Positions 55,631-64,000 of a DNA stretch of 64,000 bases are shown in pieces. A program made the position numbers and the translations under genes. Origin of the DNA: Thermoanaerobaculia bacterium (GTDB lineage: Bacteria; Acidobacteriota; Thermoanaerobaculia; Multivoradales; Multivoraceae). Within the stretch, counting starts at the first letter, position 1, and every line of letters starts with the position of its first letter. The stretch covers positions 47,501 through 111,500 of the forward strand of contig JAJEHN010000017.1 in the NCBI GenBank assembly GCA_022823665.1. The letters run 5' to 3'. The notes under the pieces were generated by a model. The model did not search any database. It had not been told where the DNA came from and was given only the letters and a program-made list of their open reading frames with translations.

Positions 55631-55671
55631 GGGAGCGGCATTCTACCCGGTGGTAGCGTTCCGGGGTCGGC
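55631..55671. promoter_or_regulatory. hrcA / nrdR divergent promoter with inverted repeat
   Basis: On the minus strand TAGAAT (55640-55645) ends 9 bases before hrcA. CTACC-CGGT-GGTAG (55643-55656) is an inverted repeat that overlaps this hexamer, so a repressor bound there could block hrcA. On the plus strand TAGCGT (55654-55659) lies 12 bases before nrdR. No NrdR box or CIRCE was found. Confidence 0.35.
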
Positions 55672-56136
55672 ATGAGATGTCCATTCTGCGGCGCCAACGA
55701 TGACCGCGTGGTCGACTCGCGGGATGTCCGCGGCGGGGAGACGGTCAGGCGCCGGCGGGAGTGCCTGAGCTGCGGCCGCAGGTTCACTTCCTACGAACAG
55801 ATCGAGAACATCGCCTACCGGGTCGTCAAGTCCGACGGCCGCCGCCAGGAGTTCGACCGCCAGAAGCTCCTCGGCGGCCTCCTCAAGGCCTGCGAAAAGC
55901 GGCCGGTCGGCCTGCCGGCGCTGGAAGAGATCGTCGACGAGGCCGAAGCCCTGCTCCACCGCAAGGAGGACCGGGAGATCTCCACCTCGGAGCTGGGCAA
56001 CTTCGTCATCGACCGCCTGAAGACGCTCGACCAGGTGGCCTACGTCCGCTTCGCCTCCGTCTACCGGAAGTTCGAGGACGTGGACGAGTTCATGGAAGAG
56101 CTGCGGGTACTCCTCGAAGCCTCGCGCAAGGACTGA
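55672..56136 (+). CDS. nrdR: Transcriptional repressor NrdR
   Basis: Represses ribonucleotide reductase genes when dATP is high. The 154-residue protein has a zinc ribbon (MRCPFCGANDDRVVDSR and ECLSCGRRFTSYE) and an ATP-cone (VVKSDGRRQEFDRQKLLGGL). No reductase gene is in the window. Confidence 0.96.
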   Translation: MRCPFCGANDDRVVDSRDVRGGETVRRRRECLSCGRRFTSYEQIENIAYRVVKSDGRRQEFDRQKLLGGLLKACEKRPVGLPALEEIVDEAEALLHRKEDREISTSELGNFVIDRLKTLDQVAYVRFASVYRKFEDVDEFMEELRVLLEASRKD

Positions 56137-56178
56137 GCCGGGCATCCGCAGACCGTCCCCGAGCGCTTCCGGGGCTGG

Positions 56179-56184
56179 TAGCGT
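56179..56184 (+). promoter_or_regulatory. -10-like TAGCGT before lon
   Basis: GGTAGCGT ends 6 bases before the lon ATG, and the same eight bases occur before nrdR. No Shine-Dalgarno sequence lies between. No -35 is seen. Confidence 0.3.
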
Positions 56185-56190
56185 GACCCC

Positions 56191-58587
56191 ATGGCCCAGA
56201 ACCCGGTCGATGAGCAGGCGGACGCGATTCTGCTGCCCGACGTCCTGCCGGTGCTGCCGCTCAAGGACGCGGTCATCTTCCCCTACATCATCCTGCCGCT
56301 TTCGATCAGCCGCGACCCGAGCATGCTCGCGGTCGAGGACGCGCTGAACGGCGACCGCGTCATCCTGCTCGCCCCCCAGCGCGACGGGTCGATCGAGGAG
56401 CCCGGGGAGGACGACCTTCACGAGATCGGCACCGCCGCCCAGATCATGCGGATGCTGAAGCTGCCCGACGGCCGGGTGCGGATCCTGATCCAGGGTCTCG
56501 CCAGGGCCCGCCTGCGCTATCTGAGCCAGACCGAGCCCTTCCTTCGAGCCCGTGTCGAAGAGGTGGACGAGGCCGGCGAACCTCACCACGGCCTCGAGGC
56601 GGAAGCGCTGGTGCGCAGCGTCAAGGAGGGTCTCGAGACCGCCGTCAACCTGGGCAAGGACATCTCCTCCGAGGTCATGGTGATCGCCGCGAATCTCGAT
56701 CACCCCGGCCGGCTGGCGGATCTGGCGGCCAGCAATCTCGACCTCCGGGCGGACGAAGCCCAGCTCGTACTGGAGACGACGCCGCCGATCCAGCGGCTGC
56801 GGAAGGTGGGCGACCTGCTGACCCGGGAGATCGAACTCCTGAGCATGCAGCAGCGCATTTCCGCCCAGGCCCGGAGCGAGATGGACCGCAGCCAGCGCGA
56901 GTACTTCCTGCGCCAGCAGCAACGCGCGATCCTCGACGAGCTTGGCGAGGGCGACGACCTCCACGGAGACATCCAGAGGTACGTGACCGCCATCGAGGAG
57001 AAGGGACTGAGCGAGGAGGCGGCCGCCGAAGTCGAGCGCCAGGTGAGACGGCTCGAGCGAAGCTCTCCCGACAGCGCCGAGAACGCGACCATCCGCACCC
57101 ACCTCGACTGGCTGACCGGCCTCCCGTGGGCGACCCTGAGCGAGGATCGAATCGACCTCGACCGGGCCCGCGGCGTGCTCGACGAGGATCACTACGACCT
57201 TGACCGGGTCAAGGAGCGGATTCTCGAGTATCTGGCGGTCAGGCGGCTCAAGCCCGACGCCAAGGGTCCGATCCTCTGCCTGGTCGGTCCGCCGGGGGTC
57301 GGCAAGACGTCGCTCGGCCGTTCCATCGCGCGCGCGATCGACCGCAAGTTCGTTCGCATTTCGCTCGGCGGCGTCCGCGACGAGGGCGAGATCCGCGGCC
57401 ACCGGCGCACGTACGTCGGCTCGTTGCCGGGTCGCATCATTCAGGGCCTGAATCAGGCCGGAACCGGCAATCCCGTCTTCATGCTCGACGAGATCGACAA
57501 GCTGGGCGCCGACTACCGGGGCGATCCGGCTTCCGCGCTGCTGGAAGTGCTGGATCCCGAGCAGAACTCGACCTTCAGGGACCACTACCTGGGAGTCGAG
57601 TACGACCTTTCACGCGTGCTGTTCATCGCCACGGCCAATCTGCTCGAACCCATTCAGCCCGCGTTCCTCGATCGCCTCGAGGTGCTGCGACTCTCCGGCT
57701 ACACCGAAGACGAAAAGGTCCTGATCGCGCGCCGGCACCTCTTACCGAAAGCCACGGACGAGAACGGTCTGCCGGCCGGCGCCCTGACCATCACGACCCC
57801 CGCGCTTCGCCGCCTCATTCGCGGCTACACGAAAGAAGCCGGCGTACGCAATCTCGAACGCGAACTCGCAACGCTCTGCCGGAAAGCGGCCGTACGCGTA
57901 GCGCGAGGCGACGGCCGGGAACTGAAGGTGACACCGGCCCGGCTGAAGAACCTGGTCGGGCAACCGCGTCACTTCAGCGAGGAACTGCTCGACCGCGACC
58001 GGGTAGGCGTGGCGACCGGACTCGCCTGGACCGCCTCCGGCGGGGATCTCATGCTGATCGAAGTCGCGGCGCCGAAGGGCAGAGGCAAGCTGATCCTCAC
58101 CGGCCAGCTCGGCGACGTCATGAAGGAATCGGCCCAGGCAGCTCTGAGTTGCGCCCGCACCACGTACGCCGCCGGTCCGGGCGCCGGAGGGCGTGATTTC
58201 TTCCGTAACCACGATCTTCACATTCACGTCCCCGCCGGTTCCGTACCGAAAGACGGGCCGTCGGCGGGGGTCACGATCGCCGCGGCCATCGTCTCGGTCT
58301 GCAGCGGCCGCATGATCGATCACAAGGTCGCGATGACCGGCGAGATCACGCTGCGAGGCGAAGTGCTTCCGGTCGGCGGCCTCAAGGAGAAGCTGCTGGC
58401 CGCGCGCGGCGCCGGAATTCGCAAGGTCGTCCTCCCCGAACGAAACCGGCGGGACCTTCCGGAGATACCGGCCGCGGTGACGCGGGGTCTCGAACTCCTG
58501 TTCGTCGAACACGTCGATCAGGTAATGGAAGCCGCGCTGCTCGGTCCGGAGCACGAGCGGTCATGGCCGGCGGCGAAGACCGGCTGA
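56191..58587 (+). CDS. lon: ATP-dependent Lon protease
   Basis: Cytosolic AAA+ serine protease for damaged and regulatory proteins. The 798 residues have the LAN substrate domain ([20 protein letters not shown]), a helical linker with [17 protein letters not shown], Walker [13 protein letters not shown], Walker [12 protein letters not shown], and the protease domain with [10 protein letters not shown] (catalytic Ser) and the later Lys in [15 protein letters not shown]. It overlaps thiL by 25 bases. Confidence 0.97.
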   Translation: MAQNPVDEQADAILLPDVLPVLPLKDAVIFPYIILPLSISRDPSMLAVEDALNGDRVILLAPQRDGSIEEPGEDDLHEIGTAAQIMRMLKLPDGRVRILIQGLARARLRYLSQTEPFLRARVEEVDEAGEPHHGLEAEALVRSVKEGLETAVNLGKDISSEVMVIAANLDHPGRLADLAASNLDLRADEAQLVLETTPPIQRLRKVGDLLTREIELLSMQQRISAQARSEMDRSQREYFLRQQQRAILDELGEGDDLHGDIQRYVTAIEEKGLSEEAAAEVERQVRRLERSSPDSAENATIRTHLDWLTGLPWATLSEDRIDLDRARGVLDEDHYDLDRVKERILEYLAVRRLKPDAKGPILCLVGPPGVGKTSLGRSIARAIDRKFVRISLGGVRDEGEIRGHRRTYVGSLPGRIIQGLNQAGTGNPVFMLDEIDKLGADYRGDPASALLEVLDPEQNSTFRDHYLGVEYDLSRVLFIATANLLEPIQPAFLDRLEVLRLSGYTEDEKVLIARRHLLPKATDENGLPAGALTITTPALRRLIRGYTKEAGVRNLERELATLCRKAAVRVARGDGRELKVTPARLKNLVGQPRHFSEELLDRDRVGVATGLAWTASGGDLMLIEVAAPKGRGKLILTGQLGDVMKESAQAALSCARTTYAAGPGAGGRDFFRNHDLHIHVPAGSVPKDGPSAGVTIAAAIVSVCSGRMIDHKVAMTGEITLRGEVLPVGGLKEKLLAARGAGIRKVVLPERNRRDLPEIPAAVTRGLELLFVEHVDQVMEAALLGPEHERSWPAAKTG

Positions 58588-59555
58588 TCGCCTGGCTCGC
58601 GGGCTTCGCGGGCGCCGGAGATCGAATCGGCGACGACGCCGTACTGCTCACGCTCGGCGGGCGGCAGTACGCGTTCAGCGTCGACACCCAACGCGCCGGC
58701 GTCCACATTCCGGTCGATCTCGATCCCGCGGCCGCCGCCCGGCGACTGCTCGCCGTCAGCCTTTCGGATCTCGCCGCCACCGGGGCCGAACCGCGGTGGA
58801 TGCTCGTCGCGCTCGGCATCGACGAAGAGCACGCCGCCCGCCGTTTCCTCGCCGCCCTCGTCCGCGCCGGCCGCCGATACGAAGTCGAACTGATCGGCGG
58901 CGACACCGCCAGGCCGACGACGCCGGGCCGGCTGGACGCCAGTCTCACCGTCGTCGGCGAGATACCCGAAGAACGCTCGCCCCTGACCCGCGGCGCGGCC
59001 CGTCCCGACGACCGGCTCTGGATCGGTGGACCGGTCGGAGAGTCCGCCCTGGGACTCGAGCTGGTCCGCCTCGGCGCCCGGATCGCGGGGCGCAGCGCCA
59101 GCCTGCCGGAGGGGCTGCCCGACGGCCTGGCCCGTGTCGCCAGGCGGGTCCTTCGCCGCCACCTGGAACCGCGGCCCCAGCTCGAACTGGGCCTTGTGCT
59201 GGGGCGGCGGTCGCCGGCCGGGGCCGCCATCGACGTCTCGGACGGCCTGGCCACGGACGCGGCGCGCCTCTGCCGGCGCAGCGGCGTCGGCTGCGAACTC
59301 GAGGAAGGCGCGCTCGCCCTTCGGGCCGACGTCCGCCGCCTGGCCGGCCACCTGGGCCGCGAGCCGCTCGAGCTGGTTCTGGGCGGGGGCGAGGACTACG
59401 TGCTTCTGTTCACCCTGCCGCCCGACGCCGGCTTACGCCATCCCGGGTGCCGGCCGATCGGCCGCATCACGACCCGGCCCGGCCTGAAACTGCGCCGGGT
59501 CGACGGAACGATCGAACCGCTCGCAACCGGCGGCTGGGACCACCTCAGCGATTGA
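58563..59555 (+). CDS. thiL: Thiamine-monophosphate kinase
   Basis: Makes thiamine diphosphate from the monophosphate. The 330-residue protein is of the PurM/SelD fold, with GDDAVLLT, SLSDLAATGAEPRWMLVALG, LIGGDTARP, AIDVSDGLATDAARLC and GGGEDYVLLF. The ATG lies inside the end of lon, and the 3' end overlaps the convergent triple-HTH gene by 11 bases. Confidence 0.95.
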   Translation: MAGGEDRLIAWLAGFAGAGDRIGDDAVLLTLGGRQYAFSVDTQRAGVHIPVDLDPAAAARRLLAVSLSDLAATGAEPRWMLVALGIDEEHAARRFLAALVRAGRRYEVELIGGDTARPTTPGRLDASLTVVGEIPEERSPLTRGAARPDDRLWIGGPVGESALGLELVRLGARIAGRSASLPEGLPDGLARVARRVLRRHLEPRPQLELGLVLGRRSPAGAAIDVSDGLATDAARLCRRSGVGCELEEGALALRADVRRLAGHLGREPLELVLGGGEDYVLLFTLPPDAGLRHPGCRPIGRITTRPGLKLRRVDGTIEPLATGGWDHLSD

Positions 59556-60477
59556 GCGTGACGGTAATCGGCTGATCCAGCTTCTGCAGCACGAGGGCCA
59601 CCTGGGCCTCGAGCGCCGCCAGACGCGCCTCGACGGAGCCGGCCGCCGCAGGTGCCGGCTGGCGCCTCACCTTGGCAGCTCTCGCCTTTCGCTTTCTCCG
59701 TGCCGGCGCCTTCGTCACCTTGGCAACCTTCGCCTTCGGCTTCCGGCCGCGCCTGCTCTGGGAACGGATCTCGTTGAAGACCGCCACCGCCTCCGGGTGG
59801 TAGCGCCGCTTCCGGCCCTCGCCCTCGTGCGGTATCCGGTCCCCGTACAACTTGAGATAGCGCTGCAGCGTCGGACCGGAGATGCCCGTCTGCTGACCGA
59901 CCGCCGTAAGCGTCAGGAGCTTCGGAGCGGCGGCCTCAGGCTTCGCCGCCCGCGCCTTCCGCTTCTTCCGGGCCGGCGACTTCTTGCGAGCCGGCGCCTT
60001 CGCCGCCGGCGCCGCCTTCGGCTTGCGGCCCGGCTTGCTCTGCGCACGAAGTTCGCGGAACACCGCCACGGAATCCGGGTGGTAGCGCCGCTTGCGGCCC
60101 TCGCCCTCGTGCGGTATCCGATCGCCGAACAGCCGGACGTAACGCTGCAACGTCGGATAGGAGATCTTCGTCTGCTGGCTGATGCTGGACAGCGTCAACA
60201 GGGACGGACCGCCAGCAGCGGCCTTCGCCTGGGTCCCCGCCGCTTGCGTGGCGGCCTTCTTCTTCCCCCGACGCTTCGTTGACCGTTCGCTCTTGAGCGC
60301 CTTGAACTCCCGGACGGCCGCGACCGGATATCGCTGCCTGCGCCCCGTTCCCTCGGACGAAATACGGTCCTGGTACAGCTTCTTGTACCTCAGCGCCGTC
60401 GCCATCGACACACCGGCCCGGCGAGCGACTTCGCCCAACGTCAACAGTTTCTTTCTTCCAGCAGCCGCTGCACTCAC
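59545..60477 (-). CDS. Protein with three tandem MerR-like helix-turn-helix modules and basic linkers
   Basis: A 310-residue basic protein with three similar units: about 11-62, 93-146 and 187-240. Each has a helix-turn-helix stretch (LLTLSSISQQTKISYPTLQR in unit 2) and a wing-like part (GDRIPHEGEGRKRRYHP). Linkers at 63-92, 147-186 and 241-280 are rich in Lys, Arg and Ala, like histone H1 tails. They contain AT-hook-like PGRKPK and RRGRKPKAK. A short helix (VEARLAALEAQVALVLQKL) ends the chain and could pair in oligomers. It may be a nucleoid-associated or regulatory DNA binder; no family is assigned. GTG start with AAGGAG 6 bases ahead. Confidence 0.75.
   Translation of the reverse strand: MSAAAAGRKKLLTLGEVARRAGVSMATALRYKKLYQDRISSEGTGRRQRYPVAAVREFKALKSERSTKRRGKKKAATQAAGTQAKAAAGGPSLLTLSSISQQTKISYPTLQRYVRLFGDRIPHEGEGRKRRYHPDSVAVFRELRAQSKPGRKPKAAPAAKAPARKKSPARKKRKARAAKPEAAAPKLLTLTAVGQQTGISGPTLQRYLKLYGDRIPHEGEGRKRRYHPEAVAVFNEIRSQSRRGRKPKAKVAKVTKAPARRKRKARAAKVRRQPAPAAAGSVEARLAALEAQVALVLQKLDQPITVTLNR
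59792..60120. repeat. 47-bp direct repeat inside the triple-HTH gene
   Basis: The segments 59792-59838 and 60074-60120 match at 46 of 47 positions and are 282 bases (94 codons) apart. They encode the same wing segment of units 3 and 2. This suggests a recent internal duplication or gene conversion. Confidence 0.85.
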
Positions 60478-60591
60478 GAAGTTCTCCTTGCGCCGCCCTG
60501 TGGCGCTCCGTTCGTTCCCTTACAGGAAGATCACAATCGAAGCGCGACCATAGCAGAAGACCGAAGCCGACGGAGGGTAACGCGGGAAAGA
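60478..60591 (-). promoter_or_regulatory. Leader of the triple-HTH gene
   Basis: TATGGT at 60547-60552 matches the topA -10 and would give a leader of about 60 bases. Next to the ribosome site (60484-60489) is GCGCC-7 nt-GGCGC (60490-60506), a hairpin directly 5' of AAGGAG. No terminator with a T-run is seen after the sigma-54 activator gene in this gap. Confidence 0.4.
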
Positions 60592-63500
60592 TCAGTCTTC
60601 CGTCAGAGGCTCGTAGTTGAGCTTTCGCACAAGATACGACAGGGCCTGCCGGCTGATGCCCAGGGCGCGGGCCGCCCTGGCCTGGTTGCCGCCGGACTCT
60701 TCGAGCGCCTTGCCGATCAGTCGACGCCGGTACTGCTCCATCTTCCAGTGGTAGCCGCTTTGTTGAGGCGCGGCTTCCTCAACCGGCTCTTCCGGCAGTC
60801 CGAGCATGTCAACGGAAATCTCGGGACCCTCGGCAAGCGCCACGGCGCCATCGATAGCGTTCTTCAACTCTCTGACGTTACCGGGCCAGGAGTAGTTGCG
60901 AATCCTCGCGCGTGCCTCGTCGCTGAACTTCAGGTCCTGTCCAAGCGCGCCGGACGTCTCCAGGAAGTGGTGCGCAAGCAACATCACGTCCCCTTCGCGC
61001 TCACGCAGCGGTGGTGCCTCCACATACGCTACCCTGAGGCGGTAGTAGAGATCCTGGCGGAACTCGCCGGCCTTCACCATTCCCGCGAGGTCCTTGTGGG
61101 TCGCGGAGACGAGCCGGAAATCGAGCCGCCGCGTCCGGCTCTCACCGACGCGTCGCATCTCGCCCTCCTGCAACAGGCGCAGGAGCATGCCCTGCGCCGC
61201 CCACGGCAGCTCTCCGATCTCGTCGAGAAACACGGTACCGCCGTCCGCGCTCTCGAACACTCCCACCCGATCACTGTCGGCGCCGGTGAACGCACCCCGA
61301 CGGTGGCCGAACAGGTCGGACAGAAGCAGGCCGTCGGGCAGCGCCGCGCAGTTCACCGCCAACCAGGGCCGGGAGGCCCGGGTGCTCGACCGGTGGAGCT
61401 GGCGCGCCAGGAGTTCCTTGCCGGTCCCCGACTCGCCGAGAATCAACACCGGCAGATCGTGGGCCGCGAACTTGTCGATCCGGGCCTGAACGTCCAGCAG
61501 AGCCTTGCTCTTACCCACCATGCCGGTGGTGGCGGCCCTCCTGGGCTCCGCGAGTTCGGAGGCCCCGCGCCGGCGGCGCCCCGAGGTCGACAGGCGGGTC
61601 GCGACCGCGGCCGCCAGCGCCCGGGCAGGTTCATCGATTCCCTTCGCGCTGAGCACGAGTCGTCCCGCCGCCGCGTCGACCGCGAACCGGTCCCCGCCGC
61701 CTGGACCCTGGAGCAGGACTTCCCCGCTCGCATCCAGAGAGCCAAAGCCTCCCGCGGAGCCATGAACCGCGAGTCGGGCCTCCGGATGACCGGCCGCGGC
61801 CATCAGGATCCGATAGGCGTCCGCGTCGGGGTCGGGCGTGGCCAGAAAGAGCCGAAGAGCCCGCCAGGGACCGACGCGCGCGCCATCCACACGCTGGACG
61901 AGCGCTTCAGCGCCGGCGGCCGAGAGGACGCGCACGGCGCTGGCCACCAGGTCCACGGGAACCGTTTCGACCTCGAGACAGACCAGGTCGTGAACAATGA
62001 GCGCGGCGCGGAAGGGGCCTTGCGCCTCGACTTGCCGCCAGTCCGCGGCGTTCGGTGCACGCTTCTCGCCGACCGCCCCCCAAAGTCCCTCCTGTGCAGC
62101 GCCAACCGCGACCGCGCGCGCCTCGTCGCGGAGTCCGGCAAGCAGCAGCAGGGGCGACAGGTCGTCCACTTCCGCCGGCGTCCAGACAGCGAGGGGACGT
62201 TCGAGCGCCTCCGAGAGTTCCTCCACCGCCTCCTCGCCACGTCCGAGCTGAACCAGGGCACGAGCCGAGAGCAGGCGCAGCGAGCGGAGCTGACGCCACC
62301 CCGTCCGCCTCCCGCGCAGATTCTCCAGGGCGGTTTCGCAGCACTCCAGCACCGATTCCCAACGTCCCAACGACACGAAGAGACGCGCTTCGAGCAGGCG
62401 CGCCTCCACGACTCCGGGGGCGCTGCCCGCCATCAGGCTCTCCCGACGCAGATTGGCGATCGTCTCGGGGACTCCCGTAAACCGTCCGGTCCGAATCCGG
62501 ATCTCCGCCAGCTTCCCGTGCGCGGCGGCTCTCCCGGCAGGTCCATCGCAACGCCGGAACAGGCCCACCGCGACGCACGACGCGCGCTCGGCGCCGGCGA
62601 AGTCGTTCACGGCCAGTCGAACCGTCGCCAACTCGTTCCACAGGAGAGCGCGCTCGTAGACGGGAAGACGCTCCCTGAGGCGCCTGAGACCGGCAGCCAG
62701 CAGTCCTTCCGCCTCACTGAACCGACCGTTCGCCGAAGCGAGCCGAGCCCTCGCCAGGACGCCCATCCACTGTTCCGGCTCCTCAACCGCGCGTTCCAGC
62801 AGGCTGGCCATGGCGTCAAGCTCGCCGAGCTCCCACTTCGCCAGCGCGCACAGGACTCGACCGTGCGCCGCCTGGGGACCGCTCGGCGCATCGAGCACCC
62901 TCTCCGACCAGCTCTCAAGCTGATCCGAACGCCCCGCAGCCGCCTGGATTCCAATCGCCAGTTCGCACTGTTCCAGTGCGCGCCGGCCCGAAAGCGACCG
63001 GTTCTCCAACGTGCTCAGACTGCGGCGCGCGGCAACCGTCCGACCCAGCCGAAGCTGAGCCCGGAGGCGCACCAGGATGTCGTCTGTTCGCCTGGAGTCC
63101 TTGACCAGCCTGAGAGCGGCCTCGAAGCGGCCGTCTTCAAGGAGGAGGCGCGCCATCGCCGACCGGTCCTCCGGCGCGTCGGGCGGCGGGGGTTCGGAGT
63201 CGGCATCCCTGACACGTTGCCAGTACGACCGCGCCGCATCACCGCCCGCAACGATGCGGCGGCGTTCGCCGCCGTCCACGCCCGCCAGAATCCGCCGCCA
63301 CCGGGACTGCCCGGCAACAGCCACCCGCTCGCCGTCCCGATCCTCCAGGACCGCGAAAAGGGAGGCGCGCGCGGCTTCGAACTTGTGACCCAACAGAAAG
63401 GGCGCCCGAGCCAGGATGTCGGCAACCATCTTGTTTCCGGACACGGGCAGCAGTTCGTCCCGCCAGGTCTCGAAGAGGGGCCGAAGCACCGCCCGAACAG

Positions 63501-63819
63501 CGCTTCGACCGGGCGCGCTCTCGCTTCCGAACAGGAGCACGACGAGTTGCCTCAACAGGGCCTGCGGCAGCCGGTCGTCACGCGCGGGCTGTACCGACGC
63601 CGGAGGAATCCGGAGGACGCCCTCAGCATCCACGCGAAGCTCCTCCCAGGCCTCGAGCCGCCACCCGGCCGCCCGCACATGAGCCAGCAGGGCCGCGCCC
63701 TGAAGCAGGAACGCGGCCCGATCGCGGTCTGTCGCGACGATCTCGCTCAGATCGGTCGCCCCCGTGCCCTTGGGAACCGGCTGAAGCGACTGGTGACGGA
63801 TGCGAAGAATGCGTTTCAT
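60592..63819 (-). CDS. Sigma-54-dependent transcriptional activator with long TPR-like N-terminal region
   Basis: A 1075-residue bacterial enhancer-binding protein. The AAA+ domain (from about 770) has Walker A GESGTGKE (about 794), GAFTGA (about 838) that contacts sigma-54, Walker B VFLDEIGELP, and ends near NVRELKNAI. A Fis-type helix-turn-helix (NQARAARALGISRQALSYLV) ends the chain. The first 750 residues have no receiver, GAF or PAS domain; they look like stacked helical repeats (EQCELAIGIQAAAGRSDQLE, ERALLWNELATVRLAVND), similar to TPR-like signal domains. The ATG overlaps the aroA stop by 4 bases. Its ligand or kinase partner is unknown. Confidence 0.88.
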   Translation of the reverse strand: MKRILRIRHQSLQPVPKGTGATDLSEIVATDRDRAAFLLQGAALLAHVRAAGWRLEAWEELRVDAEGVLRIPPASVQPARDDRLPQALLRQLVVLLFGSESAPGRSAVRAVLRPLFETWRDELLPVSGNKMVADILARAPFLLGHKFEAARASLFAVLEDRDGERVAVAGQSRWRRILAGVDGGERRRIVAGGDAARSYWQRVRDADSEPPPPDAPEDRSAMARLLLEDGRFEAALRLVKDSRRTDDILVRLRAQLRLGRTVAARRSLSTLENRSLSGRRALEQCELAIGIQAAAGRSDQLESWSERVLDAPSGPQAAHGRVLCALAKWELGELDAMASLLERAVEEPEQWMGVLARARLASANGRFSEAEGLLAAGLRRLRERLPVYERALLWNELATVRLAVNDFAGAERASCVAVGLFRRCDGPAGRAAAHGKLAEIRIRTGRFTGVPETIANLRRESLMAGSAPGVVEARLLEARLFVSLGRWESVLECCETALENLRGRRTGWRQLRSLRLLSARALVQLGRGEEAVEELSEALERPLAVWTPAEVDDLSPLLLLAGLRDEARAVAVGAAQEGLWGAVGEKRAPNAADWRQVEAQGPFRAALIVHDLVCLEVETVPVDLVASAVRVLSAAGAEALVQRVDGARVGPWRALRLFLATPDPDADAYRILMAAAGHPEARLAVHGSAGGFGSLDASGEVLLQGPGGGDRFAVDAAAGRLVLSAKGIDEPARALAAAVATRLSTSGRRRRGASELAEPRRAATTGMVGKSKALLDVQARIDKFAAHDLPVLILGESGTGKELLARQLHRSSTRASRPWLAVNCAALPDGLLLSDLFGHRRGAFTGADSDRVGVFESADGGTVFLDEIGELPWAAQGMLLRLLQEGEMRRVGESRTRRLDFRLVSATHKDLAGMVKAGEFRQDLYYRLRVAYVEAPPLREREGDVMLLAHHFLETSGALGQDLKFSDEARARIRNYSWPGNVRELKNAIDGAVALAEGPEISVDMLGLPEEPVEEAAPQQSGYHWKMEQYRRRLIGKALEESGGNQARAARALGISRQALSYLVRKLNYEPLTED

Positions 63820-64000
63820 CGCCGGATCTCCTCCAGGTCCGCCCAGAAGCCCGGGTAGGACTTTCCGACGACCTCCGGACGCCGGATCGAGAGACCTCCC
63901 CGGCGTAGACCCACCAGGGCCATGCTCATCGCGATGCGGTGGTCGTCGTAGGTGTCGATCGGAATGCGCGACGAGCCGGGCGGGGCGGCGAGGCCGGGAT
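63816..64000 (-). CDS. aroA: 3-phosphoshikimate 1-carboxyvinyltransferase, C-terminal end only
   Basis: The last 60 codons of EPSP synthase, reading in from the window edge. IDTYDDHRIAMSMALVGL is the conserved C-terminal block with the DDHR motif, followed by VVGKSYPGFWADLEEI. The stop overlaps the ATG of the sigma-54 activator. The start is outside the window, so nothing can be said on its length. Confidence 0.85.
   Translation of the reverse strand, partial: PGLAAPPGSSRIPIDTYDDHRIAMSMALVGLRRGGLSIRRPEVVGKSYPGFWADLEEIRR

Noticed and set aside
56157..56174. CCCCG-8 nt-CGGGG hairpin after nrdR as a terminator
   Set aside because: Only five base pairs, eight-base loop and no T-run; could be chance in GC-rich DNA.
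60748..63858. 1036-codon plus-strand frame opposite the sigma-54 activator
   Set aside because: The minus strand encodes intact AAA+ motifs; the plus frame has none.

Overview
The window is gene-dense, GC-rich bacterial chromosome with no gap between genes above about 150 bases. It looks like housekeeping core rather than a mobile region: I see no transposases, phage genes, CRISPR repeats, rRNA or tRNA. The cell is Gram-negative (an LptM-like lipoprotein, an Omp85-type barrel protein, a Tat-exported molybdoenzyme, a DsbD). It also carries traits common outside Proteobacteria: split PurS/PurQ/PurL, an Fe-S type PurF, TrmFO, KhpA, HrcA, and a TopA with basic repeats in place of zinc fingers. 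Together these fit a high-GC deep-branching phylum such as Acidobacteriota; that placement is inference from gene content, not proof.

Layout. 1-5.4 kb: purS-purQ-purL-purF-purM on the minus strand (purM runs off the edge). 5.4-10.6 kb: a metallo-beta-lactamase fold hydrolase and a three-gene envelope group (TPR protein, CsgG-like periplasmic protein, protease-propeller-barrel protein). 10.6-22.5 kb: dprA converging on topA, then a plus-strand run trmFO-xerC-thioredoxin-like gene-hslV-hslU-lptM-dapF-tyrS-small membrane protein. 22.5-26.4 kb: a sodium symporter divergent from a compatible-solute type ABC importer. 26.4-30.2 kb: icd-sucC-sucD-ndk on the minus strand, divergent from cdd. 30.7-35.8 kb: a STAS protein and a molybdenum hydroxylase operon with two small trailing genes. 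35.9-41.2 kb: an aminotransferase coupled to an M50 protease, divergent from dsbD, then an unknown anchored protein. 41.2-48.2 kb: RND exporter-ffh-rpsP-khpA-rimM-trmD-rplS-rnhB, the classic translation and secretion cluster. 48.2-55.6 kb: pgsA, alaS, recX, rsmE, dnaJ, grpE, hrcA on the minus strand. 55.7-59.6 kb: nrdR, lon, thiL on the plus strand. 59.5-64 kb: a three-headed helix-turn-helix protein, a large sigma-54 activator and the end of aroA on the minus strand.

Gene order recalls a Firmicutes-type ancestral arrangement (ffh-rpsP-khpA-rimM-trmD-rplS-rnhB-sucCD-dprA-topA-trmFO-xerC-hslVU), here broken into blocks and shuffled. Overlaps of the ATGA or TGATG kind are common and imply tight translational coupling. 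Several genes without a Shine-Dalgarno sequence have a TAnnnT -10-like hexamer only 6-9 bases before the start codon, suggesting frequent leaderless transcription. The most unusual items are the triple helix-turn-helix protein with histone-like basic linkers, the long sigma-54 activator next to it, the protease-propeller-barrel fusion, and a pair of divergent genes whose start codons share the same CATG.
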